A DNA stretch of 64,000 nt from Caldilineaceae bacterium (GTDB lineage Bacteria; Chloroflexota; Anaerolineae; Caldilineales; Caldilineaceae): NCBI GenBank assembly GCA_019637695.1, contig JAHBVG010000005.1, positions 62,001-126,000 of the forward strand. Direction: 5' to 3'. Each line of letters opens with the position of its first letter. Position 1 is the first letter of the stretch. The position numbers and the translations under genes are program-made. The notes under the pieces were generated by a model, which made no database searches, had not been told where the DNA came from, and was given only the letters and a program-made list of their open reading frames with translations. Below, piece after piece: positions 19,700 to 27,814 of this stretch.

Positions 19700-21037
19700 T
19701 TAGACCGCTGCCAACGTCGCCGTAAAGATTGTGCCGATATTGGGGGTGCTTTCCACGCTAATGGCGCCGCCGTGGGCTTCAATCAGCGAGCGGACAATGG
19801 CTAATCCCAGGCCGGATTCACCTTCGATCTGGACACGGGCGGCGTTCCCGCGATAGAAGCGATTGAAGATGTGGGGCAGGTCCTCTGGCGCGATCCCCTC
19901 GCCGCTGTCTTGTACGTGGATGAACACTCTGCCATCCTTTGCATCCGCCGAGAGGACGACATGACCGCCGTGCGGGGTATGACGGATGGCGTTGCTCACA
20001 AGATTCCCCAACACCTGCGCCATCCTTTCGGGATCGACCGAGATACGGGGCAGATCCTCACTTACTTCCATGCGTAGATCAATTTCCTTCTCTTGCGCTT
20101 TTACCGTGTACGCAGCGGCTGTCCGTTCCAACAGCGCCGCTGGGGACATCTGCTGTCGGTTCAAGGTGAGTTCGCCAGCGTCGGCCAACGAAAGGATGCG
20201 CAGATCTTCGATCAACCGCTGTAGATGCTGGGCCTCCCCGTGGATCACCGTGTAGATTTCAGGCGCGCCAGGGATCTTGCCGTCGCTGAGGGCTTCGGTA
20301 TAGCCCAGGATCACGCTCAGTGGCGTGCGCAGATCGTGGGCTATGTCGGCGGTCATCTGACGGCGTTGCTGCACCGATTGCGCCAGATCCGCACTCATCT
20401 GGTTAAATGAAGCCGTCAATTCACCTAGTTCATCGCTCGACCGCACAGGAACCTGCTGGCCTAGCGCGCCGCGGGCCAGTGAGCGCGTCGCCTCGGTCAG
20501 TTCGCGCAGGGGATGGGTGAGCGTGCGCGCCAGGAAGATCCCCAAGAGCAGGGCCACCAGCACGGCGACCAGCGAACCCCACAGAATGGCATTCTGCACA
20601 CTGCGCAGGAAGGTTGCCTCTGGCGAATTCGGATTGATTCCCTGCGCCTCTGCTCTTGGGAAGAGTACCCAGCCCACAGTCTCACCCCCATCCTTCACCG
20701 GCAGGGCCTGGCGACTTTCCTGTGCCGAAAGCTGTTGCCCAGCGGGATAGATCGGGCTGTAGATCACGCGCCTGTCCGTGTCGAGCAGGGTAACAGGGGC
20801 CGGTACAACTTCGTCATGGCGGCCTCGAACCACAATTGAATCGAACCCTTCCCAACTGCCGAACTCCTGATAGCGACGCGTCAGCTCCACGAGCAAATCC
20901 GCTTCGTAGCGATTGGCCACAAAGCGGTCAAATTCACGCGCTGTGCGTTGATTCACAAAAAACGCGGCTAACAGCGTTCCCGTTAGCGCTACGAGTAGAA
21001 AGGCGAGGATCAATTTTACTGAAAGCGAGCGTAACAT
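19700..21037 (-). CDS. Membrane sensor histidine kinase
   Basis: A 445-residue kinase: TM1 ('KLILAFLLVALTGTLLAAFF'), a periplasmic sensor region of about 120 residues, TM2 ('LVAVLVALLLGIFLA'), a HAMP linker, HisKA with phospho-acceptor His in 'IAHDLRTPLSVILGY' (about residue 233), and HATPase_c with N-box 'NLVSNAIRHTP', G1 'DSGEGI' and G2 'GLGLAIV'. It resembles BaeS/PhoR-like kinases. The response-regulator gene lies upstream in the same direction, separated by 192 bases that hold a heptamer array. The input signal is unknown. Confidence 0.9.
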   Translation of the reverse strand: MLRSLSVKLILAFLLVALTGTLLAAFFVNQRTAREFDRFVANRYEADLLVELTRRYQEFGSWEGFDSIVVRGRHDEVVPAPVTLLDTDRRVIYSPIYPAGQQLSAQESRQALPVKDGGETVGWVLFPRAEAQGINPNSPEATFLRSVQNAILWGSLVAVLVALLLGIFLARTLTHPLRELTEATRSLARGALGQQVPVRSSDELGELTASFNQMSADLAQSVQQRRQMTADIAHDLRTPLSVILGYTEALSDGKIPGAPEIYTVIHGEAQHLQRLIEDLRILSLADAGELTLNRQQMSPAALLERTAAAYTVKAQEKEIDLRMEVSEDLPRISVDPERMAQVLGNLVSNAIRHTPHGGHVVLSADAKDGRVFIHVQDSGEGIAPEDLPHIFNRFYRGNAARVQIEGESGLGLAIVRSLIEAHGGAISVESTPNIGTIFTATLAAV

Positions 21038-21068
21038 AGTAGATCCGGTAGATGGTGAGAATCATGGA

Positions 21069-21117
21069 CAGCGGACCGCAGACAGCAGACGGCGGACCGC
21101 AGACCGCAGACCGCAGA
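21069..21117. repeat. Array of seven 7-nt repeats (CCGCAGA/GGACCGC family)
   Basis: Seven consecutive heptamers in exact register: CAGCGGA, CCGCAGA, CAGCAGA, CGGCGGA, then CCGCAGA three times. It lies between the response-regulator and kinase genes. A related unit recurs at 38445-38472. Further seven-base-spaced CTGCCA/TTGCCA motifs follow to about 21165. Confidence 0.85.
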
Positions 21118-21229
21118 TGTCCGTGCCACCTGCCACTTGCCAACCTGCATACTTGCCGCCTGCTACCAGCCACCACTTTTGCCTTTTACCGCCGACCGCA
21201 GCGGTCGGACTGCCTTTTGCCTTATCCCT

Positions 21230-21910
21230 CTACTCGCCCCGCAACCGATACCCCACCCCATAGACGGTTTCGATCTGGCGGGGCGCGCCTTCGCGTTCGA
21301 TCTTGGCGCGCAGGTTGCGGATGTGGACATCAATGGTGCGTTCATACCCTTCGTAGGCGTCGCCCTGGATACGTTCGAGCAGTTCGCTGCGCGAGAAGAC
21401 GCGACCGGGGTTAGAGAGCAGGGCGGCGAGCAATCCAAACTCGGACGGCGTCAGATCCACCTCAGTTCCGGCGACAGTGGCGGTGCGACTCTCGCGATCC
21501 AGCATGAGTTCGCCATTCTGAAGGCGAGGCGACTCCGTCTTCTCTTTGTCCATACGGCGCAGGACAGCCCGCACCCGCGCCGCCAATTCGCGCATACTGA
21601 AGGGCTTGGTCACATAATCGTCCGCCCCCAATTCAAGACCAAGCACCCGATCCGCTTCTTCGACCTTGGCCGTAAGCATGATCACTGGCGTTTCGCGTTC
21701 CTTGCGGTGGGCGTTCAAAAATTCGTAGCCGCTCATCTGGGGCATCATCAGATCGAGGATGATCAGATCCGGCTTCTCCTGGCGGGCGACAAAGAGAGCT
21801 TCGCGCCCATCCACCGCAGTGACCACACGGAAGCCTTCCACCGTGAGATAGGTCTTGACCAGCGTCCGTAACTGTTCTTTATCATCGACAACGAGAATTG
21901 TCTTGCCCAT
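21230..21910 (-). CDS. OmpR/PhoB-family response regulator
   Basis: A 226-residue protein. The receiver domain has an acidic pocket 'VVDD', phospho-acceptor Asp53 in 'LIILDLMMPQ', the switch Thr in 'PVIMLTAK' and Lys102 in 'YVTKPFS'. The C-terminal winged-helix DNA-binding domain ends in the characteristic 'VHIRNLRAKIE...TVYGVGYRL'. It is the cognate partner of the downstream kinase by position. The secreted helical-repeat gene upstream, in the same orientation, could be a target; this is inference only. Confidence 0.92.
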   Translation of the reverse strand: MGKTILVVDDKEQLRTLVKTYLTVEGFRVVTAVDGREALFVARQEKPDLIILDLMMPQMSGYEFLNAHRKERETPVIMLTAKVEEADRVLGLELGADDYVTKPFSMRELAARVRAVLRRMDKEKTESPRLQNGELMLDRESRTATVAGTEVDLTPSEFGLLAALLSNPGRVFSRSELLERIQGDAYEGYERTIDVHIRNLRAKIEREGAPRQIETVYGVGYRLRGE

Positions 21911-22011
21911 AGGATCCTTTACTCGCTGAAAAAATGCACCCTCAACCCTGATTATCCTTCAATCCCAATCGCCCTGACAAACTGTAGGCCTTAAGAGCTT
22001 CAAAGCGTAAC

Positions 22012-22066
22012 GAGTAATAAGTAATGAGTAGGCAAAGTACGCTCTGCCTACTCATTACTCATTACT
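22012..22066. repeat. TAATGAG heptamer repeat hairpin
   Basis: A run of GAGTAAT-type heptamers (22012-22034) is complementary to 22044-22066 with a single wobble and a short loop. The unit TAATGAG recurs at 26856-26899 and 63287-63340, and again in direct orientation at 22191-22210. Confidence 0.85.
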
Positions 22067-22190
22067 CAATGTCATTAAGTTAAGGAATGCAATGCTCGAA
22101 AACTCGCGGAGTTAGCACCCCCAGGTGCGGCTGCTCTCGTGCAGACCCGCACCTGGGGGTGCTAACTCCGCACTTAACTTAATGACATTG
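22067..22190. mobile_element. MITE-like inverted-repeat element inserted in a heptamer repeat
   Basis: A 124-base element whose 18-base ends (22067-22084, CAATGTCATTAAGTTAAG) are perfectly inverted at 22173-22190. An inner 24-base perfect inverted repeat lies at 22107-22130/22147-22170. Both sides are flanked by ACTCATTACTCATTACT in direct orientation (22050-22066 and 22191-22207), as if a heptamer repeat had been split with target duplication. It has no coding capacity. Confidence 0.65.
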
Positions 22191-22209
22191 ACTCATTACT
22201 CATTACTCA

Positions 22210-22944
22210 TCACATTCCCGACTGACCCGGCATCCCACCACGTCCTCGCGGACCGGGGAACCCTTCGCCGTCGTGGCCGCGCATCCCGCCGTGTCTGCCG
22301 AAGTGACCGAAAGCGCCGGCTTCCGACAGTTGATCGGCCTGGGCCTGGGTGATGACGCCATCCTCAAGGGCCTGTTGTACGGCTTCGGTGAAGGCGCTCT
22401 TCATGCGCTCCTCAAGGTAGGGGCGCAAGGCTTGATGTGCCTGCATCTGATCCGCCTGTTCTTGGGTGATGCGACCCTCTTCCACAGCCTGGGCCAGGGC
22501 TGCGGACTGAGCGGCTGCCTGCGCCGTCTCTAGATCCTCAACGCTGATGCCCAGGGCTTCGGCCAGCAACGCCTGCGGATCGATGTCGCTATCTGCAAGG
22601 TTGAAGAATGGGTGCATGAACCCGCCAAATCGGCCCATTGCGCCACGTTCTTTCAACTGCTCGGCCTGCGCCTCGGTGATCAATCCTCCCGCCACGGCCT
22701 GGTCGATGGCTGCCGAGGACGCTTCCTCGCGTGCGCTTTGCAGATCCTCGACGGTGATGCCCAACGTCTCTGCAAGCAATTCATCATTGTCGCCTTTGGG
22801 AATGCCCACTCCTTTGTGTTGCACCGTAGCGGAGGTATCGGCGGCTTCACTTACCTGCGGATAGACTGCTGCCATCCCCAGTACCAGCATTAGCACGGCA
22901 ACGACGCCCAATAGCCAGCGATTCCACATGATCTTGCGTTTCAT
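22210..22944 (-). CDS. Secreted helical-repeat protein (YckD/DUF2680-like pattern)
   Basis: A 244-residue protein with a signal peptide (WLLGVVAVLMLVLGMAAVYP). Three or so imperfect helical repeats follow, of the type 'LLAETLGITVEDLQSA' and 'AVAGGLITEAQAEQL' / 'ALEDGVITQAQADQL', and then a Gly/His/Arg/Met-rich tail ('FGRHGGMRGHDGEGFPG'). The ITxxQAxQL repeats resemble the small extracellular YckD/DUF2680 proteins of unknown function. The His/Gly tail could bind metal, which is a guess. The gene precedes the two-component system in the same orientation. Confidence 0.6.
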   Translation of the reverse strand: MKRKIMWNRWLLGVVAVLMLVLGMAAVYPQVSEAADTSATVQHKGVGIPKGDNDELLAETLGITVEDLQSAREEASSAAIDQAVAGGLITEAQAEQLKERGAMGRFGGFMHPFFNLADSDIDPQALLAEALGISVEDLETAQAAAQSAALAQAVEEGRITQEQADQMQAHQALRPYLEERMKSAFTEAVQQALEDGVITQAQADQLSEAGAFGHFGRHGGMRGHDGEGFPGPRGRGGMPGQSGM

Positions 22945-23089
22945 CGATAGAGTTTCCTTATTGATTTGAATTGATTTGGGTTACGCCAGCACGATTGCTG
23001 GCTGATTTCTACTCTAGCGGAGAATTGTTCAGAAAGTTTGAAGAATCGACGTGGAAATGATAAGGGTTCGACGTAAGGATCAGGCTTAT

Positions 23090-23119
23090 TTGTACCGGAT
23101 TACACAATTAAGGTATGAT
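23090..23119 (+). promoter_or_regulatory. Candidate promoter of the CNNM/CBS gene
   Basis: TTGTAC at 23090-23095 and TATGAT at 23114-23119 with an 18-base spacer, about 78 bases upstream of the ATG at 23197. Confidence 0.4.
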
Positions 23120-23196
23120 CTCGATCCGTGTATGCTGTCTGATTGGTCAATTCTCAAAATTCGAGCCCTGTAGTCTAAAGGTTCCGCATCCAATCT

Positions 23197-24537
23197 ATGC
23201 TTGATTTTCTGCTTGTATTTATTCTTATTTTGGCCAATGGTATTTTTGCGATGGCCGAGATCGCCATTGTCTCAGCCAAAAAGTCTCGATTGGAACCAAT
23301 GGCGCGTACTGGCAGCAAGGCTGCACAGACTGCCTGAAGTTGATTGAGTCCCAAGCAACTTTCTGTCCACCATTCAGAATTGGATCACATTGATCCGGCA
23401 TTCACAACCGGCGCATTAAGTGGCGCAACCCTGGCCGAGCATGTGGCTCCGATCTTAGCCCAGGTGGAATGGTTGGCCCCGTATAGCCGCCCTCTGAGCC
23501 TGGGACTCATGGTAGCCCTGGTAACCTATCTTTCCCTGATCATTGGAGAGTTGGTTCCGAAACGATTGGCGCTGAACAGCCCTGAGCAGATTTCGATGCA
23601 AGTTGCCCGGCCCATGTATTTGCTCTCTGTAATCGGGTTGCCGGTGGTTTCCTTACTGACCATCTCCACCGATTGGGTGCTGCGCTTGCTGGGGATGAAA
23701 CCGCTAGAAGAGCCACCCGTCACTGAAGAGGAATTGAAATCACTGCTGGCGCAGGGAGCATCGGCAGGCGTTTTTGAACAAGAAGAACATCAGCTCGTCC
23801 GGCGGGCGCTGGATCTGGATGATCGTCCCATTACCTCGGTGATGACGCCAAGACGCGACATGGTTGGGCTGAATATCAATGATTCAATGGCCGAAATCCA
23901 GTTGAAAGTGATTGCCAGCGGTTTCTCGCGGTTACCTGTCTTTGATGGAGATTATGATCGGGTGATTGGCATTGTCCGCATACCTGAACTTATGGCGCGC
24001 TATGTGGAAGGGCAAGATGTCAATTTAAGAGATCACCTCTATCCGCCTGCGTTTATCCCGGCCACCGCTTCGGCTGCACAGGCGCTCGGCCTCTTCCGCC
24101 AGACGAAGATACATACTATTATGGTCATCGATGAATATGGCGGCGTTGCCGGTTTAATTACGCCTACGGATATTCTCGAATTCATTGTCGGCCAGCTTCC
24201 TTCGATTGAGGACGCCGCCGATCTCTACGCGGAAGAGATTGTGCAACGCGAGGATGGCTCCTGGCTCGTCGATGGCCTCTTCCCTCTTCATGATTTGGCG
24301 ACGACACTGCTGGGCGGGGAGCAGTTTCTCGCTGTGGATAGCCGCATTCAGACCATCAACGGCTTCGTCATGGAACAGCTTTCGCGTATCCCCACCACAG
24401 GGGAAGTTTTCATCTGGTCGAACTTTCGCTTTGAAATTGTAGATATGGACGGCAACCGCATTGACAAGATCTTGATCGCCTCTGTGCAAGATGAAGAGGC
24501 CAACTTGTCCGTTCAAAAAGATGAGAAAATTTTGTAG
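23197..24537 (+). pseudogene. HlyC/CorC (CNNM-CBS) family transporter gene, disrupted near the 5' end
   Basis: The ATG at 23197 opens a typical CNNM first helix (MLDFLLVFILILANGIF...MAEIAIVSAKKSRLE) but meets TGA at 23335-23337 after 46 codons. The expected continuation can be read only by switching frames: LKLIES in one (23334-23351), FLSTIQ and ITLI in another (23360-23395), and then GALSGATLAEHV back in the original frame (from about 23410). At least three to four small indels within about 75 bases are needed. From there to 24537 the protein is intact: membrane domain ('LSLIIGELVPKRLAL'), two CBS domains ('SVMTPRRDMVGLN', 'IMVIDEYGGVAGLITPTDI') and a CorC_HlyC domain. The family is linked to Mg/Co efflux. 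The second part could be made from an internal start (about 23344), but would lack the first helix. Confidence 0.75.
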
Positions 24538-24697
24538 CGAACTCTCTCTGCTCGTCTGACGGTAACCTTACCCCTGCTAGCCAGGTCCGTGACCTGGCGG
24601 CGGGCCGACCCACCTGGAACATCGGACTTAGTAGCTACGTCTGGCGTAGGAATTCGCCTCCGGCGGGCAACTGAACCAATGCCTATGTTGGCTCGAT

Positions 24698-24732
24698 AAT
24701 CCCGGCGTTGCCCAGCGCCGGGATTCTGTTTG
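24698..24732 (+). terminator. Terminator after the CNNM/CBS gene
   Basis: AATCCCGGCG (24698-24707) is perfectly inverted at 24716-24725 with an 8-base loop, followed by CTGTTTG. The rest of the 364-base interval 24538-24901 holds a small CCAGGT-CCGTG-ACCTGG hairpin (24581-24597) and no convincing gene. Confidence 0.65.
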
Positions 24733-24901
24733 TAATGGGAGGGTGATTTTATGTGGAAGCGCGCTTTCTCGTTATACTATGAAACGAGTGCGCTGCTTCA
24801 ATGAGGATGTCTCTGCACAAATGTCGATGGCTGCCATGTCTATGGCCGAAACAGGTGACCATCCTCTGGCCTCAGAATCAATGTGAAAGGTTGAAGACAC
24901 G

Positions 24902-26056
24902 ATGAGTCTACAGGATAGGGGTAACCCGGTTGCCGAGCGCCAGCCCAATGGCCTTCCTCATGCGCCAAAACCCCCGCAAAAACTCTTTATCCCCGGTCCC
25001 ACCGATGTGCTGCCCGAAGTCTTAGAAGCGCAGACAGCGCCCATGATCGGTCATCGCACCGACGAATTTGAAGCCCTCTTTGCCAAAGTGCAAGCGGGGA
25101 TGAAACAACTCTATTTCACCCAGTCGCGCGTCTACGTGGTAGCAGCTACCGGCTCCGCCATGCAAGAGGCGGCGATTCGTAACGCCGTGCGCGGTCGGGT
25201 GATCAACTTTATCAACGGCGCGTTTAGCCAGCGCTGGCATCAAGTTGCGGTCGGTTGCGGCAAAGAAGCCATCGCCGTGGATCTGCCCTGGTGTACGGCT
25301 GTCAAACCGGAGCAGGTGGCCGAGGCGTTACAAAAAGCGTTGAAAACCGGCCCCGTGGACGCCATCACCGTCGCCCATAACGAGACGAGTACCGGCGTCG
25401 CCAGCCCGGTGGACGAGATCGCCGCGGCGGTGCGCGCCATCAGCCCGGAAACCTTTGTGATGGTGGATGCTGTTTCCTCGTTTGGGGGCACGCCTCTCCC
25501 TTTTGATGAGTGGGGGCTGGATGTGATGCTCACCTCTTCGCAGAAAGCGCTGGCCGTGCCGCCGGGCCTGGCATTTGCCGCCGTCAGCGACCGCGTCCTG
25601 AGTCGCGCCAAAACTGTGGAGGGCCGCGGCTGGTATCTTGACTTCCCCAATTTAGAGAAGTATCTGATCCGCAACACCACCCCGGCCACGCCTGCCATCT
25701 CGCTTATGCGCGCCTTGGGCGTGCAACTCGACATCATCTTTGCCGAGGGGATGGAGAACCGCTTTGCCCGCCACCATCATCTGGCCGAGCGCACCCGCCG
25801 TTGGGCGATCGACCACGGTTTCAACCTCATGGCCGAGGAGGGCTATGCATCTCCCACTGTGACCACCGTCGAGAACACACTCAACCTGGACATCGGCGAT
25901 CTCAACCGCTATTTGGAAGCCAAGAACATGGAGATTTCCGATGGCTACGGTGATTACAAAGGAAAAGCGTTCCGCATTGCCCACATGGGCGAAGTCACCG
26001 ACGCCGATCTGGATCGACTCTTCGCCGCTATGGAACAATATATGGCGGCGCAGTAG
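24902..26056 (+). CDS. Class V PLP aminotransferase (alanine/serine-glyoxylate type)
   Basis: A 384-residue protein that begins the fold with 'FIPGPTDVLPEVLEAQ', as in alanine-glyoxylate/serine-glyoxylate aminotransferases and the small subunit of soluble hydrogenase. PLP-binding features include 'ATGSAMQEAAIRN', 'VMVDAVSSFGG' and the Schiff-base Lys in 'LTSSQKALAVPPGLA'. It moves an amino group between alanine or serine and glyoxylate or a related keto acid; the exact pair is not evident. The stop codon TAG lies in the first unit of a TAGTGCG heptamer repeat. The corrinoid-protein gene follows in the same direction after about 100 bases. Confidence 0.85.
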   Translation: MSLQDRGNPVAERQPNGLPHAPKPPQKLFIPGPTDVLPEVLEAQTAPMIGHRTDEFEALFAKVQAGMKQLYFTQSRVYVVAATGSAMQEAAIRNAVRGRVINFINGAFSQRWHQVAVGCGKEAIAVDLPWCTAVKPEQVAEALQKALKTGPVDAITVAHNETSTGVASPVDEIAAAVRAISPETFVMVDAVSSFGGTPLPFDEWGLDVMLTSSQKALAVPPGLAFAAVSDRVLSRAKTVEGRGWYLDFPNLEKYLIRNTTPATPAISLMRALGVQLDIIFAEGMENRFARHHHLAERTRRWAIDHGFNLMAEEGYASPTVTTVENTLNLDIGDLNRYLEAKNMEISDGYGDYKGKAFRIAHMGEVTDADLDRLFAAMEQYMAAQ

Positions 26057-26074
26057 TGCGTAGTGTGTAGAGAG
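26054..26074. repeat. TAGTGCG-family heptamer array at a stop codon
   Basis: TAGTGCG, TAGTGTG and TAGAGAG follow in exact 7-base register. The first TAG is the stop codon of the aminotransferase. The same unit is found at 19658. Confidence 0.75.
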
Positions 26075-26158
26075 TGAGTTACATCCCACATCCTTTTGAC
26101 TATAAATTCCTTCGTGTTACCATGTGATAAGGCTAATCATGAAGATGGAGAGGAAACA

Positions 26159-26848
26159 ATGGATTTTGATTTTTCAGATTTGAGCAATGAAGATCTCTTC
26201 CTGCAGATGCAGGATGATTTATACGATGGACTGCGCGAGGAAATCGTAGCCGAGACCAACGACGCCTTGACGCGCGGCTTTACCCCACAGCAGATTTTGG
26301 ATCAGGGTCTGGTCGCAGGCATGGAGATCGTGGGCGTCGACTTTCGCGATGGCATCCTCTTTGTGCCGGAGGTGCTGATGGCCGCCAATGCCATGAAGGG
26401 CGGCATGGAGATCCTGCGCCCGCTGCTCACCGAGACCGGGGCTGAACAGATCGGCAAAATGGTCATCGGCACAGTCAAGGGCGACATCCACGACATCGGC
26501 AAGAACCTGGTGGCGATGATGATGGAAGGCGCGGGACTTGAGGTGATCAACCTGGGGATCAACGTTGACGCCGAGCAGTTCCTCGCCGCTATCCGCGAAC
26601 ACAAGCCCGATATCCTGGGCATGAGCGCTCTGCTCACCACCACCATGCCCTACATGAAGGTGGTCATCGATACGCTGGGCGAGGAAGGCATCCGCGATGA
26701 TATCTACGTCATGGTGGGTGGCGCGCCCGTCACCGAGAACTTCGCCAGGGATGTGGGCGCCGACGCCTATGGCCGCGACGCTGCCGTCAGCGTCGAAATC
26801 GCCAAGCGCCATCTCATCGCCAAGAAACAGATCAAAATGCCGATGTAA
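26159..26848 (+). CDS. Cobalamin-binding corrinoid protein (MtbC/MttC-like)
   Basis: A 229-residue protein from the ATG at 26159, preceded by GGAGAGGA; an upstream start at 26096 lacks such a site. The N-terminal helical B12-binding cap (residues ~12-95) contains 'VGVDFRDGILFVPEVLMAANAM'. The Rossmann-like B12 domain has the DxHxxG cobalt-ligand motif 'KGDIHDIGKNLV' (His111), 'MSALLTTTM' and 'VMVGGAPVT'. Such proteins carry methyl groups from methylamines, methanol or aromatic methyl ethers to an acceptor. The usual partner methyltransferase (MttB-type) is not adjacent; the neighbour is a class V aminotransferase. The substrate is therefore unknown. Confidence 0.88.
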   Translation: MDFDFSDLSNEDLFLQMQDDLYDGLREEIVAETNDALTRGFTPQQILDQGLVAGMEIVGVDFRDGILFVPEVLMAANAMKGGMEILRPLLTETGAEQIGKMVIGTVKGDIHDIGKNLVAMMMEGAGLEVINLGINVDAEQFLAAIREHKPDILGMSALLTTTMPYMKVVIDTLGEEGIRDDIYVMVGGAPVTENFARDVGADAYGRDAAVSVEIAKRHLIAKKQIKMPM

Positions 26849-26855
26849 TGAGTAC

Positions 26856-26899
26856 TGAGTAATGAGTAGGGGGAGTGTCCTCGATGTACTCATTACTCA
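26856..26899. repeat. TAATGAG heptamer hairpin between corrinoid gene and rsmI
   Basis: TGAGTAATGAGTA (26856-26868) is inverted at 26887-26899 with an 18-base loop. It is a third locus of the TAATGAG family and the only clear structure between the two genes. Confidence 0.8.
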
Positions 26900-26921
26900 T
26901 TTTGTTTACTCCTGAATCTCT

Positions 26922-27623
26922 ATGACTGAACCATCCACTGATTCTCCCGCAACGCTCTATCTGGTGGCAACGCCCATCGGCAATTTGGGCGATATCAGCC
27001 TGCGCGCGCTGGAGGTGTTGCGGAGCGTGGATCTCATCGCAGCAGAGGATACGCGCAAGACCGGGAGACTGCTCCAACACTTTGAGATCCAAAAGGCCCA
27101 GATACCCTTCCACGAACACAATGAATACCGCGCCGTCGAGCGCATCATTGCCATGTTGCAGCAAGGGAAATCCGTGGCGATTGTCACCAACGCGGGGACG
27201 CCAGGCATCTCCGATCCTGGGTTTACAGCGGTGCGCAAAGCCATTGAAGCCGATCTACCCGTCACCATGATCCCCGGCGCAACGGGGCTGGTGATGGCCG
27301 TCGTCCTCTCTGGGCTGCCGGTACACAGCTTCACCTATCGTGGCTTTCCGCCGCGCAAAAGCGGACAACGCCAACGATTCCTTGAAGTTGACGCGGCCTC
27401 GCCCCATACGCTTATTTTTTACGAAAGCCCCTACCGGCTGGTCGCTTTCCTTGAGGATGCGCTCACTGTCTACGGGGATCGAACGGCAGCGCTGGCCAAC
27501 GATCTGACCAAACTTTATGAAAAGGTCGAACGAGGGACAATCTCATCGCTGATCGAATCATTGCGGGGTCAAGAGGGAAAACTGAAGGGCGAATTTATCG
27601 TGGTCATCGGAGGGAATTTGTAA
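26922..27623 (+). CDS. rsmI: 16S rRNA (cytidine-1402-2'-O)-methyltransferase RsmI
   Basis: A 233-residue protein with the tetrapyrrole-methylase fold: '[19 protein letters not shown]', '[13 protein letters not shown]', '[15 protein letters not shown]', '[18 protein letters not shown]', 'FRGFPPRK'-like '[12 protein letters not shown]' and '[10 protein letters not shown]'. It 2'-O-methylates C1402 of 16S rRNA. It ends at '[11 protein letters not shown]' and lacks the C-terminal ~50 residues found in the E. coli enzyme; shorter versions are common. No good ribosome-binding site is visible before the ATG. Confidence 0.93.
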   Translation: MTEPSTDSPATLYLVATPIGNLGDISLRALEVLRSVDLIAAEDTRKTGRLLQHFEIQKAQIPFHEHNEYRAVERIIAMLQQGKSVAIVTNAGTPGISDPGFTAVRKAIEADLPVTMIPGATGLVMAVVLSGLPVHSFTYRGFPPRKSGQRQRFLEVDAASPHTLIFYESPYRLVAFLEDALTVYGDRTAALANDLTKLYEKVERGTISSLIESLRGQEGKLKGEFIVVIGGNL

Positions 27624-27715
27624 ATGGCAATGGGGGACTCCCCCTATTGTTGTCCTGCCCAAAGCGGGATATGATAGCCCTAACAAAGAACGATTTCCCT
27701 ATCTCTTTCTCTGTT

Positions 27716-27764
27716 CAGAAACCCTGTCAGACCTCCCCCGATCTGGCAGGGTTTCTGCTTTTTT
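27716..27764 (+). terminator. Rho-independent terminator of rsmI
   Basis: A 16-bp stem (27716-27731 with 27742-27757, one G-T pair) and a loop CCTCCCCCGA is followed by CTTTTTT. Confidence 0.85.
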
Positions 27765-27812
27765 GAAGATTGAAGGTTGAATTTCTTCCTTCAAACTTCA
27801 CCCTTCAAACTT
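27763..27812. repeat. TTGAAGG heptamer repeat with inverted copies
   Basis: TTGAAGA, TTGAAGG and TTGAATT follow in 7-base register from 27763, and CTTCAAA/CTTCACC units with a 14-base period follow on the other arm. It lies between the terminator of rsmI and the stop of the zinc-ribbon gene. Confidence 0.65.
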
Positions 27813-27814
27813 CG

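Noticed and set aside
20828..20848. T-loop-like GGGTTCGATTCAA on the minus strand
   Set aside because: It lies within the histidine kinase coding sequence (encoding EGFDSIV) and no cloverleaf surrounds it.
24755..24903. Two small reading frames (17 and 33 codons) upstream of the aminotransferase, the second overlapping its ATG
   Set aside because: No ribosome-binding site and unusual composition (Cys/Trp-rich); no evidence that they are translated.
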